64,000 nt of DNA from G963667675 sp965197565 (GCA_965197565.1 CBDANK010000003.1:682001-746000); one strand, 5' to 3'; positions 1-9,097 are shown, numbered from the stretch's first letter. Notes: generated by a model not told the origin, from the sequence alone. A program made the numbers and translations.

Positions 1-2
1 GG

Positions 3-1151
3 GCGCCCCTGGGAGGTTTTGTCCGCTTGGCCGGGGAGAATAACCCGGAAGTGCCCCGCAGCCTGGCAAGCAAAGGCATCGGCACCCGCTTTCTGGTGCT
101 GGTCGCCGGCCCGCTGATGAACGCATTGCTCCCCATCGTGGTCTTCGCCATATTGTTCATGGTTCCTCGGGACATGACCATCGGCCGCGTCTTGGTTGCT
201 GAAGTCAATGCGGATACCGCCGCTGCCGCTGCGGGACTGAAGCCCGGCGACATTGTCGTCGAGGCCGGTGGACAGGAGATTGAGAGCCGGTTTGATCTGG
301 ACCGCTCTATATTTTTAAACGGCAGCTCCACCATGGAGTGGTTGGTTCTTCGGGAAGGAGTTGAGCGGGTCATACCGGTGCAGCCCAGGTTCGAGCCGCC
401 CCCCGGCCGGTGGGTTACCGGAATTCGAATCAATGAGGCTGCGGGTCAGGTCGTGGTTGCGGAAGTCGTGGCAGGTTCCCCGGCTGAAGCGGCCGGGTTG
501 CAAGCGGGGGACATTGTGCTGCGGACTGGAGACCGGAATATCCGGCAAGTGGACGATCTGAGGTCGGCCATCCAAGCCGGCCAAGATTCGGAGATGGAAT
601 GGCTGGTCCTCAGACAAGAGCGGGAACAAATAATTCAGGTGACCGCTGAATTTGACCAGTCCGGGTCTCCCAGGTGGTCCACCGGCATCTCTACGGCACT
701 GGTTGACACTCGTGTTGAAAGCCGCTCCGAGCCGATTTGGAAAGCCGTCCCCGGGGGCTTCACCAGCACCTGGGAGTCCCTGCTGCTTATGAAGCAAGCA
801 ATATTTGGCGCTGTGTCTACCGGGTCCGACCCTGGATTTTCCGGCCCCATCGGTATTGCTCAGGTAACGGGTGAGGTTACGCGGGATTTAGGATTTCTCG
901 GTTGGTTGTCCATCGCTCTCTTGCTGAGCGTCAACCTGGCGATCCTGAATATTTTGCCCATACCAATGCTAGATGGGGGGCGCTTGGTGTTCGTGGTCCT
1001 GGAATGGCTCCGCCGGGGCAAGCGGGTGCCGCCGGAAAAAGAAGGCCTAGTTCACTTGATTGGATTTGTGCTCTTGATCGGGGCCTTCTTAGTAGTTAGT
1101 GCCAGCGACATCAACAGGTTGATTCAAGGCGGCAGCTTGCTGGGCGGGTAG
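3..1151 (+). CDS. rseP: RIP zinc metalloprotease RseP (site-2 protease), 5'-truncated
   Basis: Membrane metalloprotease that cleaves substrates such as anti-sigma factors within the membrane. The window opens inside the gene: the frame is open from base 3 and reads PLGGFVRLAGE, the family segment shortly after the HExxH zinc motif, which must lie upstream. Two PDZ domains follow (about residues 65-125 and 140-205 of the visible part), then the second active-site motif NILPIPMLDGG before a C-terminal membrane helix. A TTG at 27 could be mistaken for a start, but conserved family sequence lies before it. It is followed by ispG and proS in the same direction, an order seen in Dehalococcoidia. 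Confidence 0.93.
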   Translation, partial: APLGGFVRLAGENNPEVPRSLASKGIGTRFLVLVAGPLMNALLPIVVFAILFMVPRDMTIGRVLVAEVNADTAAAAAGLKPGDIVVEAGGQEIESRFDLDRSIFLNGSSTMEWLVLREGVERVIPVQPRFEPPPGRWVTGIRINEAAGQVVVAEVVAGSPAEAAGLQAGDIVLRTGDRNIRQVDDLRSAIQAGQDSEMEWLVLRQEREQIIQVTAEFDQSGSPRWSTGISTALVDTRVESRSEPIWKAVPGGFTSTWESLLLMKQAIFGAVSTGSDPGFSGPIGIAQVTGEVTRDLGFLGWLSIALLLSVNLAILNILPIPMLDGGRLVFVVLEWLRRGKRVPPEKEGLVHLIGFVLLIGAFLVVSASDINRLIQGGSLLGG

Positions 1152-1276
1152 AGGGAGGGACCGCCGGTTTGAAGTTGCATAATGGCGGCAGGCGCGCTTA
1201 CCTTCCCCTAGCGCCGGTACTCAAATTTCTGTAACATGTACAGAAGCTACGATGATTCTGCTAATGAGGCTCGTCC

Positions 1277-2410
1277 ATGAATAAAAGGCGGCCTACTAGA
1301 CCGGTCTATGTCGGCGGAGTAAAAGTGGGCGGCGACGCCGACATCACGGTCCAGTCGATGACCAAGACGGATACCCGTGACGTTGCCGCTACCGTCCGCC
1401 AGATCCTTGAGCTGGAAGATGAGGGCTGCGAGATCATCCGGAGCGCGGTCCCGGATATGGAAGCGGCGAAAGCCATAGGAGAGATCAAGAAACAGATCCA
1501 CATTCCGCTGATCGCCGACATCCACTTTCACTATCAACTGGCCTTGGAATGCGCCAAGGGAGGAGTCGATTGCTTGCGGCTCAACCCGGGCAACCTGCGG
1601 GATGAAGACCAGGTCCGCCAAGTGGTGCGAGCGGCCAAGGAGCGAGGCATACCCATTCGCATTGGGGTCAACTTCGGCAGCCTGCCGCCGGTGGGCGGCA
1701 TCGGGCGCACCAGGGGTTTTTCCCGGCACATGGACTTGGTTAATAGACTCCCCAAAGCCGGAGAGGTCAAGGAAGGGGAATACAGCATAGTGGACCACAT
1801 GGTGGCCACCGCACTCTGGGAAATCAGTCTCCTTGAGGAGCAGGACTTCGACGACATCAAAATCTCGATGAAGGCTTTTGATGTGCCCACCACGGTTGAG
1901 GCTTATCGGACCCTGGCCCAAATGGTCCCCTATCCCCTGCATTTGGGCATCACCGAAGCCGGCACGGCCCAATCCGGTTCCATCCGCACCGCGGTTGGGC
2001 TGGGCGTGCTTCTTTACGAGGGAATCGGGGACACGATCCGAGTGTCGTTGAGCGGCGACTCAAAAGACGAGGTGGCAGCGGGTTACGAGATCCTCAAGTC
2101 CCTCAACCTGAGGCGGAAGGGCGCTGTGTTGGTGGCCTGCCCCAGTTGCGGCCGGGCCGACGTTGATGTCATCAAGTTGGCTAACGACGTAGACGCCTTG
2201 CTCAAGCGCAGCGGCAAGCAGGTTAAAGTAGCGGTGATGGGATGCGAGGTCAACGGTCCCGGAGAGGCCAAGGACGCCGACGTGGGCATCGCCGCAGGGG
2301 CGGGCCGGGCCGTTATCTTCCGCAAAGGGGAGAAAGTGCGGGTGGTCCCCGGAGATGAGATGCTGTCGGCACTGATGGAAGAAGTGGAAAAAACCCCGGC
2401 GGCGACATGA
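1277..2410 (+). CDS. ispG: 4-hydroxy-3-methylbut-2-en-1-yl diphosphate synthase
   Basis: Penultimate enzyme of the MEP isoprenoid pathway; a [4Fe-4S] enzyme converting MEcPP to HMBPP. The 377-aa protein has the TIM-barrel part at the N-terminus (GGDADITVQSMT near residue 18) and the cluster ligands CPSC (C288, C291) and MGCEVNGPGEA (C323, with the nearby Glu). Length and motifs fit the bacterial short form without the plant/chlamydial insert. ATG is preceded by GAGG at a suitable distance. The stop overlaps the proS start in an ATGA, so the two are translationally coupled. Confidence 0.97.
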   Translation: MNKRRPTRPVYVGGVKVGGDADITVQSMTKTDTRDVAATVRQILELEDEGCEIIRSAVPDMEAAKAIGEIKKQIHIPLIADIHFHYQLALECAKGGVDCLRLNPGNLRDEDQVRQVVRAAKERGIPIRIGVNFGSLPPVGGIGRTRGFSRHMDLVNRLPKAGEVKEGEYSIVDHMVATALWEISLLEEQDFDDIKISMKAFDVPTTVEAYRTLAQMVPYPLHLGITEAGTAQSGSIRTAVGLGVLLYEGIGDTIRVSLSGDSKDEVAAGYEILKSLNLRRKGAVLVACPSCGRADVDVIKLANDVDALLKRSGKQVKVAVMGCEVNGPGEAKDADVGIAAGAGRAVIFRKGEKVRVVPGDEMLSALMEEVEKTPAAT

Positions 2411-4110
2411 GATTCACCCGGCTGGTCTCCAAGACTCTCCGCTCCGATCCTCCGGAAGCCGAGACCGCCAGCCACCGGTTGATGTTGAAGGCGGGCCTGA
2501 TTCAACAGGTAGCTGCCGGAATTTACTCCTACCTTCCTCTGGCTTGGCGTTCCCTCCGCAAGATCGAAAATATCATTCGCGAGGAAATGGACGCAGCGGG
2601 AGGCCAGGAACTGATGATGCCCACCCTCCAACCTATGGAGCTGTGGGAGCACACCGGCCGTAAAGCCGCTTTCGGCGAGAACCTCTTTTCTTTGGAAGAC
2701 CGCAGAGGCCGGCCTATGGTCTTGGCGCCGACCCACGAGGAGGTCGTTACCGCCATCGTGCGGGCCAACGTGCAGAGCTACCGGGATTTGCCGGTTATTC
2801 TATACCAGATTCAAACCAAGTTCCGAGATGAGCCGCGCCCTCGCGCCGGCCTGGTGCGAGTGCGCGAGTTCGATATGAAGGACGCTTACAGTTTCAACGC
2901 CGACGACGATAGCCTGGAGGAAAGCTACCAGGCAATGGCCCAAGCCTACCGCAATATCTACCGCCGGTGCGGCCTGCCGGTGCTAATGGCCGAGGCCGAC
3001 AGCGGCGCCATCGGCGGAAAAGACTCCCACGAGTTCCTGTTGCCCGCATCCACCGGCGAAGACACGGTGATCACTTGTCCCGGTTGTGGTTACACCGCCA
3101 ATGCCGAAAAGGCCGTCGCCACCTGCCAGGGCCTTCCCGATGGGACCGAGGAGCCTTTGGAAGAGGTGTCTACTCCCGGGGTCAAGACCATCGAGCACCT
3201 GGCCCGGTTCCTGGGTGTTCCGGTGGAAAAAACGATCAAAGCCGTTTTCTATGCAGCCGACGGGCAAGTGGTGTTCGCCGCAGTTAGGGGGGACTTGGAC
3301 GTCAACGAGGTCAAGTTGAAAAACCTCCTGCACGTCAACGAGTTGCGGCTGGCCAGCGATGAGGAGGTCCAAGCAGCCGGGCTGGTGGCCGGTTCGGCGT
3401 CTGCCGTGGGGCTTTCCGGCATAAATAAAGTTGCCGATAGGTCCATCACTAAAGGCAACAATTTTGTCGTGGGGGCCAACAAGCCTGACACTCACCTGAA
3501 GGGCGCCAACTATCCCAGGGACTTTCAAGTGGACATCCTGGATGACATAGCCCTAGTCCAGCCCGGCCAGCTTTGCCTCCACTGCGGCCACAGGCTGGAA
3601 TCCACCCGGGGCATCGAGGTGGGACACATTTTCAAGCTGGGCACCTTCTTTAGCGAGGCTATGGGCGCCCTCTATCTGGACGGTGAGGGACAACAGCGTC
3701 CGATTACCATGGGTTGCTACGGCATCGGGGTGGGCCGTTTGCTGGCCGCCGCCATTGAGCAGAACCATGACGAGCGGGGCGTCATCTTCCCCCCGCCACT
3801 GGCCCCATATCAGGTACATCTGGTTGCCCTTAACATGTCCGACAGCGGCGTCGTTGCGGCAGCGGACCGGCTTTACCAGGACCTATGGGACCGGGATGTG
3901 GAAACCCTTTACGACGACCGGCTGGACCAAGCCGCCGGAGTCAAGTTCAACGACGCCGACCTGCTGGGCCTGCCGGTCCGGTTGGTGGTTAGCCCCCGTA
4001 ACCTGCGAAACGGCGCAGTTGAGATCAAACCCCGGGGAGAGGGAGCATCCACCATAGTGGCTGCGGACCAAGTGCTGTTCAGCGTCCAGCAGCTACTCGG
4101 CACTGTCTGA
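2407..4110 (+). CDS. proS: Proline--tRNA ligase
   Basis: Charges tRNA-Pro with proline. The 567-aa protein is the bacterial type: class II catalytic core with motif 2 around PRPRAGLVRVREFDMKDAY (about residue 140), a YbaK/ProX-like editing insertion (about residues 225-385, clearing Ala-tRNA-Pro in this family), motif 3 GCYGIGVGRLLAA (about residue 438) and a C-terminal anticodon-binding domain. The start ATG overlaps the ispG stop by 4 bp. A short hairpin with a T run lies 80 bp downstream. Confidence 0.97.
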   Translation: MRFTRLVSKTLRSDPPEAETASHRLMLKAGLIQQVAAGIYSYLPLAWRSLRKIENIIREEMDAAGGQELMMPTLQPMELWEHTGRKAAFGENLFSLEDRRGRPMVLAPTHEEVVTAIVRANVQSYRDLPVILYQIQTKFRDEPRPRAGLVRVREFDMKDAYSFNADDDSLEESYQAMAQAYRNIYRRCGLPVLMAEADSGAIGGKDSHEFLLPASTGEDTVITCPGCGYTANAEKAVATCQGLPDGTEEPLEEVSTPGVKTIEHLARFLGVPVEKTIKAVFYAADGQVVFAAVRGDLDVNEVKLKNLLHVNELRLASDEEVQAAGLVAGSASAVGLSGINKVADRSITKGNNFVVGANKPDTHLKGANYPRDFQVDILDDIALVQPGQLCLHCGHRLESTRGIEVGHIFKLGTFFSEAMGALYLDGEGQQRPITMGCYGIGVGRLLAAAIEQNHDERGVIFPPPLAPYQVHLVALNMSDSGVVAAADRLYQDLWDRDVETLYDDRLDQAAGVKFNDADLLGLPVRLVVSPRNLRNGAVEIKPRGEGASTIVAADQVLFSVQQLLGTV

Positions 4111-4192
4111 ACCCGCAACTTCCGCCTGAGCGCCGATTTCCCTTCTCCGAGTGCTTGCACTCTACAAGCCAACGCAAATATCAACAAGCTCC

Positions 4193-4213
4193 GACCCTTG
4201 GACAGGGTCTTTT
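4193..4213 (+). terminator. Probable Rho-independent terminator after proS
   Basis: Perfect 6-bp stem GACCCT/AGGGTC with a 5-nt loop followed directly by TTTT. It lies in the 3' region of the ispG-proS unit and before the IS630 insertion. The stem is short, so it may be weak. Confidence 0.5.
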
Positions 4214-4323
4214 CATTATCACCCCCTGTTCAAGCCCAGGGGCAGACTCCGAGCCACCCTCCAATGTCACCCTGAGCAAAGCGAAGGGTCTAAAACCCCT
4301 GACTGCATTCTCTTTCCTCGATA

Positions 4324-5562
4324 CTAAACTAAAGCCAAGGTGAAACCTGCATAGGCATCCGATAAAATCGGGGGAGTTGCATAGGCTACAAGGCGATTAG
4401 AAGCGTGGTCGGTGTTGGGTATGGGAGAGATAAGCCGGTTTCTCGAACAGTGGGAAATGGATGTGTCCGGTCTGCGCAGGCGGCTAATTCTGGCTCCGAC
4501 GCCCCGCGAACGGGAGCGGTGGCACGCTCTCTGGCTGCTAGCCCAGGGTTGGACCGCTTCGGCGGTGGCCGAGGCGCTGGAACGGGATCCTCATAGCATA
4601 GGACGGTGGCTTGGCGCCTTCGGCGAAGGCGGTCCTGCGGCCTTGGCCTTCGAGCAGTCCGGGGGTTCCCCCCCGCCCTGGAAGAGGCGCAGCAGGCGGA
4701 GTTGAAGGCGGCGGTGCAGGAACTGCCTGCCAATGTGGATATCGGCCTAGCCAACTGGAACTGGAAAGCTGTCTGGAAGTTTGTCTTGGAACGTTTCGGC
4801 ATCAGCCTGAGCCGCAGCAGCTGCCTGAACTGGCTGCACCGCCTGGGATTCGTGCTCAAGCGTCCTAAGAAGCGGCTGGTCAAGGCCGATGAAGCGCGGC
4901 GAGAGGCCTTCGTGGCAGAGTACGCTGCCCTGGCGTGTGAGGCGCAAGAGACCGGGGAGAAGATCTTCTTCGTTGATGAGGCCCACTTCCGGGCGGACGC
5001 TGAGTTGCGGGGTAAGTGGGCGCTGAAGGGAGAGCCGGCCCTGGTGGACTCGACCAGCCCGCGCCGTGGTGAGAAGGCCAGCTACTACTCGGCAGTGTGT
5101 CTGGAGACGGGCGAGGTGGAATGGATGGAACTGGAGGGGAACAGCAATAGCGGAACATCCGCAGCCTTCCTGGAGCAGTTGAGAGAGAGGTACGGCGGGC
5201 GTCTGAACGTGATCTGGGATAACGCGCCAGCGCACCGTGGCCCGGCGATGCGGTCATACCTGGAGACCCCCGGTCTGAACCTGCGGCTGGTGAATCTGCC
5301 GGGGTACAGCCCGGACTTCAACGCCGACGAGGCGGTCTGGAGATGGGTGAGAGAGGAAGCCACCGGGAACCTGTGCCTGGGAACTAAAGCCTTGGTGCAG
5401 GAGAGGGTGAGCGGCTTCCTCGCCCGCCTGTCCAGGAGGAAGGATGAGGTCAAACAGCGGTGCCGGACCATCCTGCACTTAAGGGCCGAGAAGCTACTGC
5501 AAAACTCCCAACCCGGTTCCCAGCACCACCCAAATGCACATCCCACCTTGGCTTTAGTTTAG
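4324..5562 (+). mobile_element. IS630-family element, subgroup A, copy 1
   Basis: A 1,239-bp insertion sequence. The ends are 19-bp perfect terminal inverted repeats (CTAAACTAAAGCCAAGGTG at the left, its reverse complement at the right) and more distal bases also match. TA dinucleotides flank both sides (4322-4323 and 5563-5564), the target duplication typical of IS630/Tc1. The right-hand TA also borders the next IS630, so one element inserted at the other's target site. Between proS and the left end lies a short stretch with a CCCTGAGCAAAGCGAAGGGT-type dispersed repeat (near 4268). Confidence 0.9.
4421..5562 (+). CDS. IS630-family transposase, made by -1 frameshift
   Basis: DDE transposase. 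The N-terminal frame (ATG 4421; HTH region with RERERWHALWLLAQGW, GWTASAVAEAL) stops near 4705; the catalytic frame continues in the -1 frame to 5562. The junction is a C CCC CCG heptamer at 4669-4675, giving a fused GGSPPALEEAQQAEL typical of the family. Catalytic motifs are FFVDEAHFRAD, VIWDNAPAHRG and SPDFNADEAVW. The second copy at 45084 has the same shift at the same place, which argues for programmed frameshifting. The stop codon lies inside the right terminal repeat. Confidence 0.87.
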
Positions 5563-5564
5563 TA

Positions 5565-6788
5565 GAGCCTCACTGTTGTATTGATGGGTATAGGGACTTG
5601 AGCTTGATGCGGGCGTCCTCGGTTGTGAAGCGCCAGTCCACCTGAATTACGTCCCGGTTCCGTTGGTCCTGCCATGCGCCTGTTTCCCGTTCCAGGACTT
5701 CCTGGCTGGGTATCCGGCGATCCAAGCACTGCCGCGCCAGCACCCCCAGTTCGATCTCGGCCATATTAAGCCAACTCCCGTGCTTCGGGGTGTAATGTAT
5801 CTCCAGCCGTTGGGCAATGCGCCGTGCCTCCGCCGGCTCGAAAGCCTGGTATAGGGATGCCGGATGATGGGTGTTCAGGTTGTCCATCACCAAGACTATC
5901 CGCTCCTTGTCGACATAGTCCTCGTCCACCAGTTTCTTGACCACCCGTGCCCAGTCGGCCTTGGTGCGCCGGTCCGTGACCTCCACCCGCCGCCATCCCT
6001 CCAGGGGCGCGAACAGCATGAACAGGTTGCTCACTCCGTTGCGTTGATATTCGTAATCGTATGCCATGGCTGCCCCCGGCCGCGACGGACGGGGTTGGCG
6101 GGTCTCCTGCACCAGTTGCTTGCTGGTCTCGTCCAGACACACCAGCACCTCCCCCTCTCCGTAGGGACGGTGATAGACCTCCAACACGTCCTCCATGGCG
6201 CACACAAAGTCCGCGCTCCCTTGGGGCGGGAGGCACCAGCATTCTTTCAGCCAAGGCTTGAGTTCGTTTTTTTCAGAGTCCGGCGCACCGTCTCTGTGCT
6301 GATGCTATCCACTATCTCCTGCGCCACCAATCCATCGGCCAGCATTTGCAGCGTCCAACTGACCCGTCCCTCCGGCGGTTGAGAGCAGGCCAAGGCTACC
6401 AGGTGGGCCTCACCCTGACCATCCAGCTTTTTCTTGCGGCGCTTTAGCTGCTGTTTGCGTCCCAGGGCTGCCTCCAGGCCCTCCTCCACGCACCGGCGGC
6501 GCACCCGTTCCACCGTGGCGCTGCCCACCTTCAGGACCCAGGCTATATCCTCGTCCCTCATTGCGCCATCAACCTGGTTCTCATCGCTAAGCAGCAGAAT
6601 GCGGGCGTGAGTCTGCTTGTAAGCCGCCGCCCAACCCTTGGACACCAATCCCTTCGGTTCCTCCTGTTCCTCCTCCGTAAGTCCCACTCGGTATTTCTTC
6701 ATCATCACATCCATCCCCGCTTCCCGATTTTCTTTTTTGACTGCTAACCCATCATATCTCACCAGCCATCATTTCAATGATGGTCAGC
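5565..6788 (-). mobile_element. IS630-family element, subgroup B, copy 1
   Basis: A 1,224-bp element directly abutting subgroup A copy 1, sharing the TA at 5563-5564, with another TA at 6789-6790. The ends are imperfect inverted repeats best seen as TTG-A-TGATGG near 5577-5590 and 6765-6778. It carries one transposase on the minus strand. The order of insertion cannot be told from the sequence alone. Confidence 0.75.
5570..6702 (-). CDS. IS630-family transposase (subgroup B), made by -1 frameshift
   Basis: The first frame begins at MKKYRVGLTEEE (6702; a longer upstream extension is unlikely by family comparison) and carries the HTH part. It runs out just after TLKKTNSSLG. Shifting -1 at the run of seven A (minus strand, 6273-6267) gives KKNELKPWLKECWCLPPQ, the expected family sequence, then the catalytic part: LVCLDETSKQL, VLVMDNLNTHH and KHGSWLNMAEIEL with the final Glu of DDE. 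The copy at 47207-48324 shares the same A7 shift, so ribosomal or transcriptional slippage is likely. Confidence 0.85.
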
Positions 6789-6790
6789 TA

Positions 6791-7288
6791 CTAGTCCTTT
6801 GGAGAGGAACGAGAGGTCATGTAATTGGAGAGGAGGACCAAGTTCGCTTTCAACTGAGGGGCCATCTCCTGTTGATATGAGTTCGCCAATAAAATGAGCA
6901 GCCGCAACTGAGCCGCTAGATCGGCGGCCAAGGCCCGCTTCGCACCTTGCTTAGTATCATGCTCCACGGGGACGCGGAGGCCGTGCAACGGCAGGCGGGT
7001 CCGAGACTCTCCGGCCCAGTATTTGTCCAGACTATCCATAATAATTATGGGTATGTCCCTGGCGATCGAGAAAGGAGCTTCAGGCGACGAGTCCGACGGC
7101 CGCAGCACATCGACCGCTACTTGGCCCACGTCGCTGTGGCTCAGGTGATATGTCGCCTTGTTGGGCTGGCTGGTGCCGACGCGCCTCCAATTCCAGTCAG
7201 GGGGGGAGGCATGGTCCACACCCGGTTGGATAGTCACCGGGATAGAAATGTCCTCGGCCAGCGGCCGGTCTTCCTGTTGCTCCGTCAT
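6791..7288 (-). CDS. Hypothetical protein, 165 aa
   Basis: No family recognised. ATG at 7288 was preferred over an upstream codon at 7312 because it overlaps the stop of the preceding gene in an ATGA (7285-7288), indicating coupling. The protein is soluble and acidic at the N-terminus (MTEQQEDRPLAEDI), with a predicted beta-rich middle and a helical, Leu/Ala-rich C-terminus. Its stop is immediately next to the TA used by the IS630 copy at 5565-6788, so the insertion narrowly spared it. It is the second gene of a two-gene unit with a DUF3467-like protein. Confidence 0.7.
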   Translation of the reverse strand: MTEQQEDRPLAEDISIPVTIQPGVDHASPPDWNWRRVGTSQPNKATYHLSHSDVGQVAVDVLRPSDSSPEAPFSIARDIPIIIMDSLDKYWAGESRTRLPLHGLRVPVEHDTKQGAKRALAADLAAQLRLLILLANSYQQEMAPQLKANLVLLSNYMTSRSSPKD

Positions 7289-7641
7289 GCTGTCTCCGGT
7301 TCCAACTCCCAAGCGGCGTAAACCTGCTCGGGTAGGGTGATGGGTCCCACTGCTTCCTCGTACTCGCGAACGTGCTTCTTGGTGAGCAAAGCGATGGCTT
7401 TAAGCATCTGTGGACTCACCTTGATCCGGGCCCTTAAAATCGGCTCCCGCTCCTCCATTTGCTCGCCAAAGAATAGGACGGCGGAATAGAGGCTGCTGAA
7501 TATGTGCATCGAATCGCTGTAAAAAGTAATGGGCTCCCCAGAGTGCCCTTCGGCCGACTGAGGGTCGCCCGGATTAACCAAATTCTCTTCCTGGGGCACT
7601 TGGTCCTCTGGCGGAACGTACGGTCGTTGAATAATCGGCAT
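7285..7641 (-). CDS. DUF3467-like protein, 118 aa
   Basis: Residues about 40-105 (YSDSMHIFSSLYSAVLFFGE, then ILRARIKVSPQMLKAI and REYEEAVGPI) resemble DUF3467, small proteins of unknown role with a conserved array of Arg-x-x-x-Ser-Pro and a C-terminal K/E-YEE helix. The N-terminal 35 residues are Pro/Glu-rich and probably disordered. It is upstream of and coupled to the 165-aa gene. The function is not known and the assignment rests on pattern similarity only. Confidence 0.65.
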   Translation of the reverse strand: MPIIQRPYVPPEDQVPQEENLVNPGDPQSAEGHSGEPITFYSDSMHIFSSLYSAVLFFGEQMEEREPILRARIKVSPQMLKAIALLTKKHVREYEEAVGPITLPEQVYAAWELEPETA

Positions 7642-7782
7642 AAGGCTTTCCTCCTACGGGTTCTTGGCGACGGCTTGTGGGGCCTGAAACTTGCCGGATG
7701 CCCTGTTGGCGTCTGGACCTATCCGTAGTTAATTATACACACCTCTCAACTGACAGTCCTAACCCGGCTCTGAATCAGCACC

Positions 7783-8015
7783 TTTCATTCTCGGAAATGT
7801 CATTATTATGAAAATAGGCATTTTCATTCTTCATGGGTGGCCTGCACCAGGCCATGGGCAATTGCTATGAAAATGTGTGCTGTAGGGGCGAAAGATTTTT
7901 CACCCCTACACGGCTGCACCGCCCGCTCCATCAGTGGTTGAACCGCCTATTTGCTATGAAAATAGGCGATTTTCATCCATATACGTGGCCTTCGCAAGGC
8001 CATCAGCAATTCCGA
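7783..8015. repeat. Cluster of hairpin-forming dispersed repeats
   Basis: The stretch 7642-8246 has no convincing gene. It contains repeated units built from CTATGAAAATAG and ATTTTCAT, GGCCTTCGCAAGGCCAT-type stems (7985-8003; a variant at 7849), and a palindrome TGTAGGGGCGAAAG...CACCCCTACA at 7881-7910. Related units occur at 15826-15897 and 17284-17432, where an IS110 appears to split one. A CATTCTGAGCCGTAGGCGAAG unit near 8030 is another dispersed type. Confidence 0.65.
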
Positions 8016-8060
8016 TAAACACCCCCTGTCATTCTGAGCCGTAGGCGAAGAATCTAAGGC

Positions 8061-8198
8061 CTGTTGACACTACCAATTTCCTATATAGGGATTGGTAGTC
8101 CAGCCTCCCACAAAGGGCGCCTCTACAACCGGCGTGCTACGGGATTTCGTAGGGGCAACCCTTGTGGTTGCCCGGTCCTCAGCTATTAGTGTCAACAG
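8061..8198. repeat. MITE-like element with 12-bp terminal repeats
   Basis: Perfect 12-bp inverted ends CTGTTGACACTA (8061-8072) and TAGTGTCAACAG (8187-8198) enclose 138 bp without coding potential. Inside are a smaller stem (ACTACCAATTT...ATTGGTAGT) and the palindrome GGGGCAACCCTTGTGGTTGCCC (8152-8173), which recurs at 9492-9514. Confidence 0.65.
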
Positions 8199-8246
8199 AC
8201 CCTAAAAGCCTTCAGCAAGAACCTGGTCCGAGTACCGAACTAAACT

Positions 8247-8723
8247 CTACCTCTGTAGATGATAGTGGCCCACGGCGATAGCTTCCCACTCATGGACGGT
8301 CTTGGCTTGACCAATCAACCCCAGACCCGCCATAACATCGTAGGCCAACTGGTCCTTGGGTGCGTTGGAGTGTCCGGTGACGTCGGCCCGCACCTCTTGA
8401 GCGGAATAACTATACAGGGGAATCCCGTGCCGCTTGGCCCATTCCAACAAGACGGTGTTCAGCAACTCCAGGGCCGGCGCCGGCCAGTGGATTCCTGAAG
8501 GCCGGCTTTGGGTCATCTCCTGTGGACTCCATTGAGCCGCCAACACGTCGAGCCTTTCTATTAAATGAGATAGCCGCTCTTGGACCTTCATCCACCTGCG
8601 GCCGGGCAGGCCGATGACGCCGCTCACCAGGTCGGCCTCCGGGGAAAATACAGCCCACCCGGTTTCTTGAACTCCGGCATCCAGGGCGAGAAGCACTCCC
8701 TTCGGGGCGATGTAACTCAACAA
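8247..8723 (-). CDS. RuvC-like RNase H-fold protein, 158 aa
   Basis: The start LLALDAGVQETGWAVF matches the first strand of RuvC/YqgF-type nucleases with its catalytic Asp, and the end HEWEAIAVGHYHL matches the last helix carrying acidic/His ligands (Glu in place of the more usual Asp). A middle segment GIPLYSYSAQEVRADVTGHSNAPKDQ fits the strand and basic loop before it. It is therefore a candidate Holliday-junction or structure-specific nuclease, or an inactive relative. The start overlaps the end of the upstream zinc-ribbon gene by 7 bp, so the two are probably made together. It is unlike the usual chromosomal ruvC in size and context, suggesting a phage or mobile origin. Confidence 0.7.
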   Translation of the reverse strand: MLSYIAPKGVLLALDAGVQETGWAVFSPEADLVSGVIGLPGRRWMKVQERLSHLIERLDVLAAQWSPQEMTQSRPSGIHWPAPALELLNTVLLEWAKRHGIPLYSYSAQEVRADVTGHSNAPKDQLAYDVMAGLGLIGQAKTVHEWEAIAVGHYHLQR

Positions 8724-9043
8724 TTCAGTGCCGTTGGATGCCGGACGGTGGACTGATACCTTGCGGAAGCATTCAAATTGGCTGCCAGAGGTGATTCGTG
8801 CTGTTGGACCAAGAGTGAAGGCATTTCTTGGTTAGCTAGAGAATCCGCCGCGGCATGGTCAAGTCTTAGAGTCTTCTCCGGCCTGGGCGGCGTTGCCGGT
8901 TGTTGGGGCTGCCGGGTAAGGTCGTGCTTGCGGTAAAGTCCGGTGTAGTAATAGGCGCCGCATTGCAGACACAGCCAATCGCCGTCGTCCAACACCAAGT
9001 CGCCTTGACACTTTACGCATCCTTTGAAACGGAACCGGTTCAC
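8717..9043 (-). CDS. Small zinc-ribbon protein, 108 aa
   Basis: The N-terminus carries two CxxC knuckles (CVKC near residue 9 and CLQC near residue 26), making one zinc ribbon. The remaining 75 residues are Pro/Gln-rich and probably disordered. The stop overlaps the start of the RuvC-like gene. The pairing suggests a nucleic-acid-binding partner for that protein. No named family recognised. Confidence 0.65.
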   Translation of the reverse strand: MNRFRFKGCVKCQGDLVLDDGDWLCLQCGAYYYTGLYRKHDLTRQPQQPATPPRPEKTLRLDHAAADSLANQEMPSLLVQQHESPLAANLNASARYQSTVRHPTALNC

Positions 9044-9097
9044 ACAATCCCCCTGGGAAATGTTGGCTGTACAGGATTAACGACCAGGACGTCTGAC

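Noticed and set aside
7783..8015. CRISPR-like array
   Set aside because: Units are palindromic, unequal and without regular spacers; no cas genes are present.
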